Shown piece by piece: positions 19,274 through 28,061 of a stretch of DNA of 64,000 bases. The notes under the pieces were generated by a model, which worked only from the letters and a program-made list of their open reading frames with translations, was not told where the DNA came from and ran no database searches. The position numbers and the translations under genes are program-made. This stretch comes from Xanthomonas sontii (GTDB taxonomy: Bacteria; Pseudomonadota; Gammaproteobacteria; Xanthomonadales; Xanthomonadaceae). The stretch spans positions 4,214,001 to 4,278,000 of the forward strand of contig NZ_CP132342.1 of NCBI RefSeq assembly GCF_040529055.1. The letters run 5' to 3'. Position 1 is the stretch's first letter, and each line of letters opens with the position of its first letter.

Positions 19274-19785
19274 GACGAGGGCGCGGGCGAAGCCTCGCGC
19301 AGTCAACATGCGGCATGCGCTTCGCGTCCGTACCCTCACCCCAACCCCTCTCCCGGAGGGAGAGGGGCTTAGTGCTCCCTTCTCCCCTTGGGAGAAGGTG
19401 CCCCGAAGGGGCGGATGAGGGTACGGGCGCAGCCTCGTGCAGTCGAAACACCGCTCGCGCTTCGCGCCCTACCCTCACCCCAACCCCTCTCCCGGAGGGA
19501 GCGGGGCTTGTACCTCCTTCTCCCTCCGGGAGAAGGTGCCACGAAGAGGCGGATGAGGTAAGGGCGCAGCCTCATGCAGTCGAAACACCGCTCGCGCTTC
19601 GCACCCTACCCTCACCCCCCCTCTCACGGAGGGAGGGAGGCTTGGCGTTCCCTTCTCCCCTTGGGAGAAGGTGCCCCGAAGGGGCGGATGAGGGTAAGGG
19701 CGCAGCCTCATGCAGTCGAAACACCGCATGCGCTTCGCGCCCTACCCTCACCCCAACCCCTCTCCCGGGGGGAGAGGGGCTAAGC
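19274..19785. repeat. Tandem array of about 137-bp intergenic repeat units
   Basis: Four copies of a module begin with TACCCTCACCCC at 19331, 19470, 19607 and 19743, a period of 136-139 bases. The first three are full units and the fourth is cut short. Each full unit contains two short inverted repeats (CTCTCCC/GGGAGAG and CCTTCTCC/GGAGAAGG) and a variable spacer that includes CAGTCGAAACACCG. A diverged flank of the first unit starts near 19274. Similar TACCCTCACCCC-type palindromic repeats are common between genes in gamma-proteobacteria. Open frames through it are low-complexity and not genes. Confidence 0.9.
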
Positions 19786-19846
19786 CATTCACAGCCGGCT
19801 TCTTCTGCGCTTCGAGACACGAGCCCCGCAGTTCTGGCGCGCCTCG

Positions 19847-20230
19847 CTAGCGCGGCCCCCAGACCTCGGCATCGAGATCGCGCGCCGGCGCCGGCGCACG
19901 CTTCACCCGTCCGCCCTGCACTGCCACGCCTTCGGCGCGCAGACGCTGACATTGCTCGCGATAGCCGCGCGAGCCTTCCGGAAAGGCGATGCGGCCGTCG
20001 CTGCGCAGCACCCGGTGCCAGGGCAGCGCGGCATCGGCATTGCCGCCGAGTAGACGCGCCACCAGCCGCGCACGTCCCGGCAACCCGGCCAGCATCGCCA
20101 CCTCGCCATAGCCGCGCACCTGGCCCGACGGGATCGCCCGGATCGTCGCCAGGATCCGCGCATGCGCCTCGGCCGCCGCCGTTGCGGCCGGCGCCGACGC
20201 GCTCGCTGCGGGCGGCCGCCGTGGACTCAT
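19847..20230 (-). CDS. Alkyltransferase-like (ATL) MGMT-family protein, 127 aa
   Basis: The protein has the DNA-binding alkyltransferase fold of O6-methylguanine-DNA methyltransferase: IPSGQVRGYGEVAMLAGLPG holds the helix-turn-helix and the arginine finger. The active-site PCHR is replaced by PWHR (residues 70-73). This is the hallmark of ATL proteins such as E. coli YbaZ, which bind O6-alkylguanine without removing the alkyl group and hand the lesion to nucleotide excision repair. The start codon overlaps the stop of the transporter gene in an ATGA arrangement, so the two are translationally coupled. A basic tail (RVKRAPAPARDLDAEVW) follows the domain. Confidence 0.9.
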   Translation of the reverse strand: MSPRRPPAASASAPAATAAAEAHARILATIRAIPSGQVRGYGEVAMLAGLPGRARLVARLLGGNADAALPWHRVLRSDGRIAFPEGSRGYREQCQRLRAEGVAVQGGRVKRAPAPARDLDAEVWGPR

Positions 20231-21162
20231 GCCGACCGTGCCCGCACCGGCCGCGACACCAGCAGCACCCCGCCCAGTACCAGCACGGTGCCGGCGATCT
20301 GCCACGGCCCCATTGCCTCGCCCAGCACCAGCACGCTGAGCACGATGGTCGAGACCGGGCCGAGCATGCCGATCTGCGACGCCAGCGCCGAGCCGATGCG
20401 CTGCACCGCGAGCATCGTCGCCAGCACCGGCACCGCCGTGCACAGCGTGCCGTTGAGCAGCGACAGCGCGTAGACCGGTGTCGGCAGGACCAGCGCGTGC
20501 AGCGGCCGCAGCAGCAGGAACTGGGCGATGCACAGCGCGCAGGCGACCAGGCTGGCGTAGGCGGTCAACCGCACCGCGCCGACCCGCGCCACCAGTTGGC
20601 CGCTGCCGACCAGATAGGCCGCATAGGCCAGCGCGCTGCCGAATACCAGCAAGCTCCCCCAAGCAGTACGCGCACCGCCGATCTGCAGGTCGTGGCCGAA
20701 CGCCAGCAACACGCCCAGATAGCTCAACGCAAGCGCCCATAGCTGGCGCCGCTGCGGACGCCGCCGCCACAGCAGCACGCCGATCAGCAGCACCAGGGTC
20801 GGAGTGAGATAGAGGATCAGCCGCTCCAGGGTCGCGGTGATGTAGGCCAGGCCGAGAAAATCCAGGAAGCTGGCCAAGTAGTAGCCGAGCACGCCCAGCG
20901 CGACGATTCGCCAACGGTCGCCCGCCTGCAGCGGCGGCGCGCGGCGCGCCGCCCACAGCGCCATCGCCGCGAAGCACGGCAGCGCCACCAGCATGCGCAA
21001 GGCCAGCAGAGTCACCGCATCGACGCCATAGCGATAGCCGAGCTTGACGATGATGGCCTTGCCCGAGAACGCGATCGCGCCGCCAGCGGCGAGCAGCACG
21101 CCACCGAGGCTGGCCTGGGTGGCGGTGGGGGCGACGGCGGCGGACGTACCGGACGCGCTCAT
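20227..21162 (-). CDS. EamA/DMT-family transporter, 311 aa
   Basis: This inner-membrane protein has about ten hydrophobic segments arranged as two EamA repeats. The first begins GVLLAAGGAIAFSGKAIIVK; the second begins GSLLVFGSALAYAAYLVGSG and ends with the typical GPWQIAGTVLVLGGVLLV. Members of the family export small metabolites such as amino acids or their analogues, and the substrate here is not predictable. Its stop codon overlaps the start of the ATL gene, so they share an mRNA. The start ATG at 21162 gives a short Ala/Thr-rich cytoplasmic tail before the first helix. Confidence 0.9.
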   Translation of the reverse strand: MSASGTSAAVAPTATQASLGGVLLAAGGAIAFSGKAIIVKLGYRYGVDAVTLLALRMLVALPCFAAMALWAARRAPPLQAGDRWRIVALGVLGYYLASFLDFLGLAYITATLERLILYLTPTLVLLIGVLLWRRRPQRRQLWALALSYLGVLLAFGHDLQIGGARTAWGSLLVFGSALAYAAYLVGSGQLVARVGAVRLTAYASLVACALCIAQFLLLRPLHALVLPTPVYALSLLNGTLCTAVPVLATMLAVQRIGSALASQIGMLGPVSTIVLSVLVLGEAMGPWQIAGTVLVLGGVLLVSRPVRARSA

Positions 21163-21250
21163 CGCGCGGCGCCGCGGCAGGGAGAAGAGGACACGTGCAT
21201 GCCGCCATTCTACGGCGCCACAGCCAACCAGCCGCCGGATCGCGGCGACC

Positions 21251-22612
21251 TCAGCGCATCAGCACCACTTCCTCGGCCGAAGTCGGATGGATCGCCACGG
21301 TGTCTTCCAGTTGCGGCTTGGTCACGCCCAGCTTCAATGCCACCGCAAAGCCCTGCAGGATCTCGTCGGCCCCATCGCCGAGCAGGTGGAAGCCGACCAC
21401 ACGCTCCTCGGCGCCCACGCACACCAGCTTGAACAGGCTGCGCTGCGGCGAATCGGCCAGCGCCTGCAGCATCGGCCGGAAATTGCTGCGGTACACGGTC
21501 ACCGCGTCGGCGCCATAGCGCTCGCGTGCCTGCTCCTCGCCCAATCCCACCTGGCCCAGCGGGGGATGCGAGAACACCACGCTGGGCACGTTCTCGTAGT
21601 CCAGCCGCGCCTGCGGCCGGTCGCCGAACACGCGGTCCATCAGCTTGCGCCCGGCGGCGATCGCCACCGGGGTCAGGCCGACCTTGCCGGCCACGTCGCC
21701 GATCGCATACAGCCCCGGCACGTCGGTGTTCTGGTAGTCGTCCACCACGATCTCGTGCTTGTCGCCGAGACGCACGCCCAGCGCTTCCAGGCCGAGGTCG
21801 CGCGTGTTGGGGCGGCGCCCGATCGCGAAGAACACCTTGTCGACGCGCTCGCCGGGCTGCCCCTGCGCATCGACCACGCACAGGCCCTCGCCGCTGCGGC
21901 GCAAGGCGCTGGCGCGGTAACCGAAATGCAGGCGCACGCCCTGGTGGCGCAGGTTGTCGGCAAGCTGCCGTGCCAGTTCCGCGTCGAACCGCTCCAGCAG
22001 GCGCTCGCCCTGCACGTACAACTCCACCCGGCTGCCCAGCGCCTGCAGCAGTCCTGCCAGTTCCACCGCGATATAGCCGCCGCCGACGATCGCCACCCGC
22101 GGCGGCGCCTCGCAGAGATTGAAGAAGTCGTCGGAGACCAGGCCCAGCTCGGCGCCGTCGATATTCGGCCGCAGCGCGTGCGCCCCGGTGGCGATCACCA
22201 CGTGCTTGGCGCTGACCCGCACGCCGTCGTCGCATTCGACGGTGTGCGCATCGACCAGCCGGCCGCGCCGCGGGATCAGCACCACCCCGTCGGCATCCAG
22301 GCGCCGCCGGTAGCTGGCGTGGATGTTGCCGATGTAGCCCTGGCGATGCGCCACCAGTTCCGCCCAGGACAGCGTGGCCTCGGGAATGGCGAAGCCGACC
22401 GCGCGCGCCAGGTCGATGCGTTCGACCAGATCCGCCGCCAGCCACATCGCCTTCTTCGGCACGCAGCCGACATTGACGCAGGTGCCGCCAAGCGCGCTAG
22501 GCTCCAGGATCGCCACCCGTGCGCCATGGCTGGCGGCGCGGAAGGCGGTGGCCAGGCCGCCGGACCCGCCGCCCAGCACCAGCAGGTCGTAATCGCGGAT
22601 CGACCCGTTCAC
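21251..22612 (-). CDS. gorA: Glutathione-disulfide reductase, 453 aa
   Basis: This cytoplasmic flavoprotein reduces glutathione disulfide with NADPH. The FAD motif LGGGSGGLATA is at the N terminus. The redox-active disulfide is formed by Cys45 and Cys50 in GGTCVNVGCVPKK. A second GxGxxA nucleotide motif, VGGGYIAVELAGLL, follows, then ATGAHALRPN, YAIGDVAG, and the C-terminal active-site HPTSAEE. Together these separate glutathione reductase from lipoamide dehydrogenase. No ATG lies near the N terminus; the GTG at 22612 gives the family's normal length of about 450 residues. It forms a leftward run with the DMT and ATL genes but with an 88-base gap. Confidence 0.93.
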   Translation of the reverse strand: MNGSIRDYDLLVLGGGSGGLATAFRAASHGARVAILEPSALGGTCVNVGCVPKKAMWLAADLVERIDLARAVGFAIPEATLSWAELVAHRQGYIGNIHASYRRRLDADGVVLIPRRGRLVDAHTVECDDGVRVSAKHVVIATGAHALRPNIDGAELGLVSDDFFNLCEAPPRVAIVGGGYIAVELAGLLQALGSRVELYVQGERLLERFDAELARQLADNLRHQGVRLHFGYRASALRRSGEGLCVVDAQGQPGERVDKVFFAIGRRPNTRDLGLEALGVRLGDKHEIVVDDYQNTDVPGLYAIGDVAGKVGLTPVAIAAGRKLMDRVFGDRPQARLDYENVPSVVFSHPPLGQVGLGEEQARERYGADAVTVYRSNFRPMLQALADSPQRSLFKLVCVGAEERVVGFHLLGDGADEILQGFAVALKLGVTKPQLEDTVAIHPTSAEEVVLMR

Positions 22613-22769
22613 GGCGCACGCTCGGCGCGCGGCGGGGTCGCATCGGGCGCGGCGCGGTGCGCGCGGTTCACATCGTCCATCGGCTGTCCTGTCGCATGTC
22701 TCGGTCGCCGCGGAGCATGCCATGGGCGGCCGCGCGGCAGATGTGAGGACGCCGCGGCAGTGCCTGGGC

Positions 22770-23993
22770 TCAGGCCGCGTCGCGGCGCCGCATCGGCTGC
22801 CAGCGCAGGTAGCTGGCCGAGCGCCACAGCCACTCCACCGGGCCGAAGCGGAACCGCTGCAGCCACCAGTGCGACAGCGCCACCTGCAGCGCGAACAGCG
22901 CGACCGCGAACGGGATCTGCCAGGCGCGCGGCAGTTGTTCGAAATAGCCGAAGCCGTAGCCGTAGAACAACGTGGTGCACACCAGCGACTGCAGCAGGTA
23001 GTTGCTCAGCGCCATGCGCCCGGCCGGCGCCAGCCACTGCAGCGCCGGTGCGGCGCGCACCAGCCAGGCCGCATAGCCCAGTGCCATCAGCCCGCTGGCG
23101 ACGCTGGCCAGGGCGTAGGCAAAGGTCAGACGCAGATCCAGCCGCGCCGGGTCCATCCACGGCTCCAGCCGGAAGCTCAGCAGCATCAGCGCCAGCCCCA
23201 GCGGCAGCACGCCCCAGCGCAGCACCGCCAGCAGCCGCGGGAAGCGCTGCGGTTGCGCGGCCAGGCCGCTGCGCACGCACCAGGCGCCGAGCAGGAACAT
23301 GCCGAAGATGGTCGGCGCGTTGAACAGCAGCCCGCTCAGCGATTCGACCAGGTCGCGCGCGCGCTGCGCAGTGGCCTGGGCGTAGCTGCCATGGCCGAAC
23401 ACCTCGCGCTGCTGCGCCAGCGCCGCCGCGCCGTGCTGCGCCTGCTCGGCCATGTCCCGATGCCACTGCGCTGCACCGTGCGGATCGGCCTGCGCCGCCC
23501 AGGCGGCGGCGCCGACCAGCAGCCACAGCGCCGGCGCGAACAGGTAGACCACCAGCGCCATGCCCGGCAGCCAGCGCGTGGGCGCCTCGCGAAAGGCCAG
23601 CAGCATGAACGCCAGCAGCGCGTAGCTGACCAGGATGTCGCCGGACCACAGCAGCACGGCATGCAGCAGGCCGATCAGCAGCAGCCCCGCGCTGCGGCGC
23701 AGGAAGAAACCACCGAACGGCCGCCGCGCGATCTCGGCGCGCTGCGCCATCACTGCGAAGCCCATGCCGAACAGCAGCGAGAACAAGGTGTAGAACTTGC
23801 CCTGCACCAGGATGTAGACCAAGGCGTCGGCGATGCGGTCGGCGCCGCGCAGCGTCGGATCCAGACCGGTCATCGCCGCGTCCAGCGGGCCGACGAAGCC
23901 CTCGATGTTCATCAGCAGGATGCCCAGCAGGGCGAAACCGCGCAGCACGTCCAGCGTGGCGATGCGCTCGGCGGGCGCGACGGGCTGCAACAT
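22770..23993 (-). CDS. DUF418 domain-containing membrane protein, 407 aa
   Basis: This polytopic inner-membrane protein begins with ERIATLDVLRGFALLGILLMN, the signature of the heparan-alpha-glucosaminide acetyltransferase-like/DUF418 group. The conserved C-terminal DUF418 block contains GRMALSNYLLQSLVCTTLFYGYG and GPVEWLWRSASY. About ten membrane segments are visible. The start at 23993 is the last methionine before the signature; the frame continues 30 codons upstream but that part looks non-coding. Members are suspected acyl or small-molecule transporters or transferases; the function is unknown. Confidence 0.85.
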   Translation of the reverse strand: MLQPVAPAERIATLDVLRGFALLGILLMNIEGFVGPLDAAMTGLDPTLRGADRIADALVYILVQGKFYTLFSLLFGMGFAVMAQRAEIARRPFGGFFLRRSAGLLLIGLLHAVLLWSGDILVSYALLAFMLLAFREAPTRWLPGMALVVYLFAPALWLLVGAAAWAAQADPHGAAQWHRDMAEQAQHGAAALAQQREVFGHGSYAQATAQRARDLVESLSGLLFNAPTIFGMFLLGAWCVRSGLAAQPQRFPRLLAVLRWGVLPLGLALMLLSFRLEPWMDPARLDLRLTFAYALASVASGLMALGYAAWLVRAAPALQWLAPAGRMALSNYLLQSLVCTTLFYGYGFGYFEQLPRAWQIPFAVALFALQVALSHWWLQRFRFGPVEWLWRSASYLRWQPMRRRDAA

Positions 23994-24150
23994 GGGGGCG
24001 GAAGTGGCCAAGGCGGCACCGGGCGGAAGGCCGGCGATGTCCCTCGCCGCGATCAGGAAGGCCGCCGGCGTCCGCAGCGGCACGACGGCGCCGCTGCGTG
24101 CGGCGCCAGGGCTGGCGGCACCGGCGCGACCGGCACCGCCGCCAACGCAC

Positions 24151-24630
24151 TCAGTGGTGGTGGCCGCCGTCGCCGTGCACGTGGCCGTGCTCGATCTCTT
24201 CGGCGCTGGCCTCGCGCACGTCGACGATCTCCACGTCGAAGTGCAGGTCCTTGCCGGCCATCGGGTGGTTGAGGTCGACGTCGACCACGCTCATGCCGAC
24301 CTTCTGCACGGTGACCGCGCGCGGGCCGAAGTTGGTCTGCAGCACCACCTGGCTCCCCGGCTGCAGCTTGACCGCGCCGAAATGCTTCTTCGGCACGCGC
24401 TGGCTCAGGCCCTCGCGGTATTCGCCGTAGGCGTCCTTGGCGGCCACGTCGACACCGAAGCTGTCGCCGGCGGCCTTGTCCATCATCGCGTTCTCCAGAC
24501 CCGGGATGATGTTGCCGTGGCCGACCAGGATCACCAGCGGATCGCGGTCCTTGGAGCTTTCGATCGGCTCTTGACCGACTTCCGAAACGGTGTAGTGGAA
24601 ACGGACGACGCGGTCTTTTTCGATCTTCAT
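24151..24630 (-). CDS. slyD: SlyD-like FKBP-type peptidyl-prolyl isomerase, 159 aa
   Basis: This is a cytoplasmic prolyl isomerase and chaperone with an insert-in-flap domain. The N-terminal FKBP part has MKIEKDRVVRFHYTVSEVGQ and VILVGHGNIIPGLENAM; the IF domain spans about residues 70-125 (YGEYREGLSQRVPKKHF and onward); NHPMAGKDLHFDVEIVDV closes the FKBP fold. The tail HGHVHGDGGHHH is a metal-binding histidine cluster like that of E. coli SlyD, which delivers nickel. The start at 24630 was preferred to a codon two positions earlier. Confidence 0.93.
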   Translation of the reverse strand: MKIEKDRVVRFHYTVSEVGQEPIESSKDRDPLVILVGHGNIIPGLENAMMDKAAGDSFGVDVAAKDAYGEYREGLSQRVPKKHFGAVKLQPGSQVVLQTNFGPRAVTVQKVGMSVVDVDLNHPMAGKDLHFDVEIVDVREASAEEIEHGHVHGDGGHHH

Positions 24631-24739
24631 GTGCACTCTGCGCTGTGGCTGCCGGGGGCAGACGGGATGGGCGGCTTGTCGGCCGCCGGGAGCGCCGCCA
24701 TGATGGCGGCCTTCTGAGGTCGCGCATTATCCCGGCTCC

Positions 24740-25282
24740 ATGCACAACACGCCAGTTTCGCCGCGCGGCCGCCGCGCGTTCCCGTGGTGGCTTCCGCTGC
24801 TGTGCACCGCCGCGCTGGCGGCCTGCGGACGCCACGAGGTCCGCCACACCCGGCCGGCACCGGTGGCGGTGCGCGAGTGGCCGCAGGTGGCGCCGGCCGA
24901 CCCGGGCGCGGCCAACGCAGTGCTGATGCGGGCGCTAGGCCTGGTCGGCACGCCCTACCGCTACGGCGGCAACACCCCCGAGTCCGGGTTCGACTGCAGC
25001 GGCCTGGTCGCCTACGTCTACCGCGACATGCTCGACCTGCGGCTGCCGCGCACCTCGCGCGAACTGGCCGCGGTACAGGGGCCGCGGATCGACCCGCAGC
25101 GCCTGAGCACCGGCGACCTGGTGTTCTTCGGCAGCGCAGGAAATGTGACGCACGTCGGAATTTATGTCGGTGAAGGCCGCTTCGTGCACGCTCCCAGCAC
25201 GGGCGGCACGGTGCGCCTGGATTCGCTGGACGGGGCCTACTGGCGGGACCACTACACCGGCGCAAAGCGGGTTTTGCGCTGA
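24740..25282 (+). CDS. NlpC/P60-family cell-wall hydrolase, lipoprotein, 180 aa
   Basis: This is a cysteine peptidase that cuts peptidoglycan stem peptides. The signal peptide ends in the lipobox LAAC, so it should be anchored to a membrane facing the periplasm. The catalytic triad is Cys86 in FDCSGLVAYVY, His138 in THVGIYVG and His150 in FVHAPS. It resembles E. coli Spr/NlpC in size and layout. A second NlpC/P60 gene follows 107 bases downstream, with identical spacing between the catalytic residues (52 and 12), which suggests local duplication. Confidence 0.93.
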   Translation: MHNTPVSPRGRRAFPWWLPLLCTAALAACGRHEVRHTRPAPVAVREWPQVAPADPGAANAVLMRALGLVGTPYRYGGNTPESGFDCSGLVAYVYRDMLDLRLPRTSRELAAVQGPRIDPQRLSTGDLVFFGSAGNVTHVGIYVGEGRFVHAPSTGGTVRLDSLDGAYWRDHYTGAKRVLR

Positions 25283-25389
25283 ACTGTGATTTCACCCACA
25301 TTCATAATTACGAAAATTTAACCTTATTTGAACTTCCTATTTCTGTCTACAAGGCATGATCCCCCATCGTTTTATTTTGTGATCCAAGC
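25283..25389 (+). promoter_or_regulatory. AT-rich promoter region of the second NlpC/P60 gene
   Basis: A strikingly AT-rich stretch at 25300-25350, in a genome of very high GC, lies between the two hydrolase genes. It probably holds a promoter, so the second gene can be transcribed separately. I cannot assign definite -35 and -10 boxes. Confidence 0.5.
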
Positions 25390-26232
25390 GTGACGACCGA
25401 AGCCCAGACCTCTCCAGGCAAGCCCGCCGTTCCCCGCCGGACCGCTTTCCGCCTCTTCTGCACCGCCTCGCTCTGTTTCTCGGCCCTCCCGGCCCTGGCC
25501 CAGACCGCTCCCGCCGACACCGTCGTCCCGGAAGCGATCGCGACCGTCGCCCCCGCTCCCGCTCCCGCCCAGGTGAGCGCCACCGCGACCACCGCCCAGG
25601 CGACCGCGCAGACCCCCAACAACACCACCACCTCGGCCAAGCCGGCCGCCGCCCAGGCGCCCGCACCGTCGCGCAGCAAGGCCGACGCCGCCGCCACCGC
25701 CACCCTGGCCGCCCTGCTGCCGCACCTGGCCGCCAACGACACCATTCCGCTGATGGACCGCTCGGCGATGTTCGCCGGCGACATCAGCCGCCTGCTGGCC
25801 AACTACGACGTGTCCCAGCCGGTCCCGCGCGAAGGCGTGGTGCCGGGCGGCGACAAGGTCCAGTCCGTGCTCAAGCGCGCCATGGCGCTGCTGGGCACCC
25901 CGTACCGCTGGGGCGGCGAGGACACCGAAGGCTTCGACTGCAGCGGCTTGGTCGGCTACGTGTTCCGCACCGCGCTGGGCATCGAACTGCCGCGCGTGTC
26001 GCGCGAGATGGCCCGCGAGGCCAATGCCCAGCTGATCAAGGACCGCGACGCGCTGGCACCGGGCGACCTGGTGTTCTTCGGTCGCAAGGGCCGCGTCGAC
26101 CATGTCGGCCTGTACGTCGGCGAGGGCCGCTTCCTGCACGCCCCCAGCCGCGGCAAGGACGTGCGCGTGGACACGCTGACTTCCGGCTACTGGGGCGAGA
26201 AGTTCGTGCAGGCGCGCCGCGTGGCGATGTAA
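25390..26232 (+). CDS. NlpC/P60-family cell-wall hydrolase with long low-complexity linker, 280 aa
   Basis: This exported peptidoglycan hydrolase starts at a GTG. A signal peptide ends at about ALPALAQ, residue 38. An Ala/Pro/Thr-rich linker spans about 40-100, and the NlpC/P60 domain occupies about 155-280. The catalytic residues are Cys184 in FDCSGLVGYVF, His238 in DHVGLYVG and His250 in FLHAPS. It lacks a lipobox, unlike its upstream neighbour, so it is probably free in the periplasm. The linker may span or bind the cell wall. The ribosome binding site is weak, and the start is the least certain part of the call. Confidence 0.9.
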   Translation: MTTEAQTSPGKPAVPRRTAFRLFCTASLCFSALPALAQTAPADTVVPEAIATVAPAPAPAQVSATATTAQATAQTPNNTTTSAKPAAAQAPAPSRSKADAAATATLAALLPHLAANDTIPLMDRSAMFAGDISRLLANYDVSQPVPREGVVPGGDKVQSVLKRAMALLGTPYRWGGEDTEGFDCSGLVGYVFRTALGIELPRVSREMAREANAQLIKDRDALAPGDLVFFGRKGRVDHVGLYVGEGRFLHAPSRGKDVRVDTLTSGYWGEKFVQARRVAM

Positions 26233-26259
26233 GCCGTCCGCTCCGCAGATACCGCACAG

Positions 26260-26288
26260 AAAAGGCCGCTGGGGACAGCGGCCTTTTT
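26260..26288 (+). terminator. Rho-independent terminator after the NlpC/P60 genes
   Basis: A perfect 12-bp stem (26260-26271 with 26276-26287) with a GGGA loop, ending in TTTTT, 27 bases after the stop codon. Confidence 0.93.
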
Positions 26289-26351
26289 GGTTGTGGCGTT
26301 TCGCGGCCGCCCGGCTGGGCAGTCGTGCCACTGGCACCGACGCGGCCGCCC

Positions 26352-27128
26352 TCAGGCGGTGGCAACGATCGCGCGCACGTCCTTGTCGATCCGCAACGCG
26401 CCGTCGCCATGCGCGAACGCCGCCTCTACCGCCTGCCGCAAGGCTGACGCGTGCGCCTGCGGCGGCAACGGCAGACTCTGCAGATAGGCCATGACGTCCT
26501 CGGGATCGGTGCAGACCAGCACGTCGTCGAAGCGTGCGACCCGGACCTGTGCGAAGTGCATGGCGAACAGGCGCGCGCCCGCCTCCGCGTCCAGGCGCAG
26601 GGTGGACGGGTCGCGGTCCGGGCCACCGGCCACCCCGGCGACCAGTTGCGCGAGTTGACGCATGTTGTCGCGACCATTGAGCACCGCCAGTACTGCCGCG
26701 CCTGGACGAACGATGCGCCGCAGCTCGCGCACGCCCGCATGCGGATCGGGCAAGTGGTAGAGCATATGCACGGCCAGTGCGGCGTCGATGCTGGCATCGC
26801 GCAGCGGCAGGCGCATCGCGTCGCCGACCACACCCCGTGGCCGCAACGCCACCGCCTGCGCCAATGCCGCAGCGACCATGGCCGGCGAGCGATCCAGCAA
26901 TTGCACTGCCAGCGATGGCGGCCACTGCCCGGCGAGCGCGCCCCACAGCTGGCCGGTGCCGCAGCCGATATCGGCCACGCGCATGTCTGCGGCCAGCGGC
27001 ACCTGCGCGCGCAACCACGGGTACCAATCGCCGCGGCCGTACTTGGCGTGCAGCGACTTACGCTGCACCAGCCGCTGTGTATCGCCGTATTGCCGCTGTA
27101 GTTCCGCGCTGTCCGCCTGGAGGGTCAT
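26352..27128 (-). CDS. Class I SAM-dependent methyltransferase, 258 aa
   Basis: This is a cytoplasmic methyltransferase. Motif I is VADIGCGTGQLWGAL, preceded by YGRGDWYPWLRAQVPLAADM. LLDRSPAMV is motif II, GDAMRLPLRDASIDAALAVHMLYHL is the UbiE-like motif III/IV block, and RIVRPGAAVLAVLNG follows. It belongs to the Methyltransf_11 type. The substrate is unknown. The ATG at 27128 is the natural start; the frame running further upstream to 27632 is the antisense of the nucleotidyltransferase gene. It diverges from that gene with 161 bases between them. Confidence 0.85.
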   Translation of the reverse strand: MTLQADSAELQRQYGDTQRLVQRKSLHAKYGRGDWYPWLRAQVPLAADMRVADIGCGTGQLWGALAGQWPPSLAVQLLDRSPAMVAAALAQAVALRPRGVVGDAMRLPLRDASIDAALAVHMLYHLPDPHAGVRELRRIVRPGAAVLAVLNGRDNMRQLAQLVAGVAGGPDRDPSTLRLDAEAGARLFAMHFAQVRVARFDDVLVCTDPEDVMAYLQSLPLPPQAHASALRQAVEAAFAHGDGALRIDKDVRAIVATA

Positions 27129-27289
27129 CGTCGCCGTCCGCGTTGCCCGCCGGCACGATACGCTGTCCGCCTCGATCGCGTCACCGGAACTTCGATGACA
27201 CCACGCCCCTCGCCTGCCTCGCAGTCCTGCCGTGCCGATGAGCCCGTCCGCCGGGTCGCGTCCTGGCCGCAATTGCAGGCGCTGCGCTG

Positions 27290-28039
27290 ATGCCGGCCAA
27301 GCACGTCCTGCCCACGCCCGACCAGGCGCTGGCGATCGCGCAATCGCTGCTGTCCACCCGCTACGCCGACGCGGCGTTCGGCTTCGCCGCCGGCTCGATC
27401 CTGCGCGGCGAAGGCACGCATCTCTCCGATCTCGACTTGGTCGTGGTCTATGAGCGCCTGCCGGCCGCACGCCGCGAATCGTTCCTCGCCGACGGCATGC
27501 CGGTCGAAGCCTTCGTGCACGACCCGGGCACGCTGGCCTGGTTCGTCGACGAAGACGCCGCCCGCGGCCGCCCCAGCCTGCTGCACATGATCGCCGAGGG
27601 CACCCTCGTCGGCACCGCGACCGAATCCGCACGCAGCCTGCAAGGCCGAGTCGCCGCGCGGCTGCAGGCCGGGCCGCCGCCGCTGACGCAGGCGCAACGG
27701 GACGCGCTGCGCTACGAGATCACTGATCTGGTCGACGACCTGTGCGGCGAGCGCAGCGCCGCCGAGATCCTCGCCATCGGCGCCCTGCTGCATCCGCGCC
27801 TGGCGGAACTGGCGCTGCGCGGACGCGGCCATTGGCACGGCAGCGGCAAGTGGGTGCCGCGCCTGCTGGCACGGATGGATCCGGCCTTGGGCCAACGCTT
27901 CGACCAGGCCTTCGCCGCACTGTTCGCCAACGCCGACTGTGCGCCGGTGCTGGCACTGGCGCAGCAGGAACTGGCCGTGCACGGCGGCCGCCTGTTCGAC
28001 GGCGACTGCCGCATCGCGCCCGCGGACTGGCGCGCCTGA
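27290..28039 (+). CDS. Nucleotidyltransferase-domain protein, 249 aa
   Basis: The N-terminal 100 residues form a DNA polymerase beta-type nucleotidyltransferase domain. The signature GSILRGEGTHLSDLDLVVVY has the GS motif and the Asp-x-Asp metal-binding pair (SDLDL), and EAFVHD supplies a likely third acidic residue. The C-terminal part is largely helical. The family includes aminoglycoside adenylyltransferases, MNT antitoxin-type enzymes and tRNA enzymes, and I cannot choose among them. No HEPN-like toxin partner lies beside it. It stands alone, convergent with the thioesterase gene 22 bases away. Confidence 0.8.
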   Translation: MPAKHVLPTPDQALAIAQSLLSTRYADAAFGFAAGSILRGEGTHLSDLDLVVVYERLPAARRESFLADGMPVEAFVHDPGTLAWFVDEDAARGRPSLLHMIAEGTLVGTATESARSLQGRVAARLQAGPPPLTQAQRDALRYEITDLVDDLCGERSAAEILAIGALLHPRLAELALRGRGHWHGSGKWVPRLLARMDPALGQRFDQAFAALFANADCAPVLALAQQELAVHGGRLFDGDCRIAPADWRA

Positions 28040-28061
28040 GCCAGCGCGCGGGCGCGCGCGC

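Noticed and set aside
19142..19478. N-terminal extension of the rhomboid gene through the repeat array
   Set aside because: The added residues are repeat translations (LRERGWGEG type) and precede the natural start at 19142.
27290..28039. Toxin-antitoxin module based on the nucleotidyltransferase
   Set aside because: No HEPN or other small partner gene lies beside it, and the protein is larger than typical MNT antitoxins.
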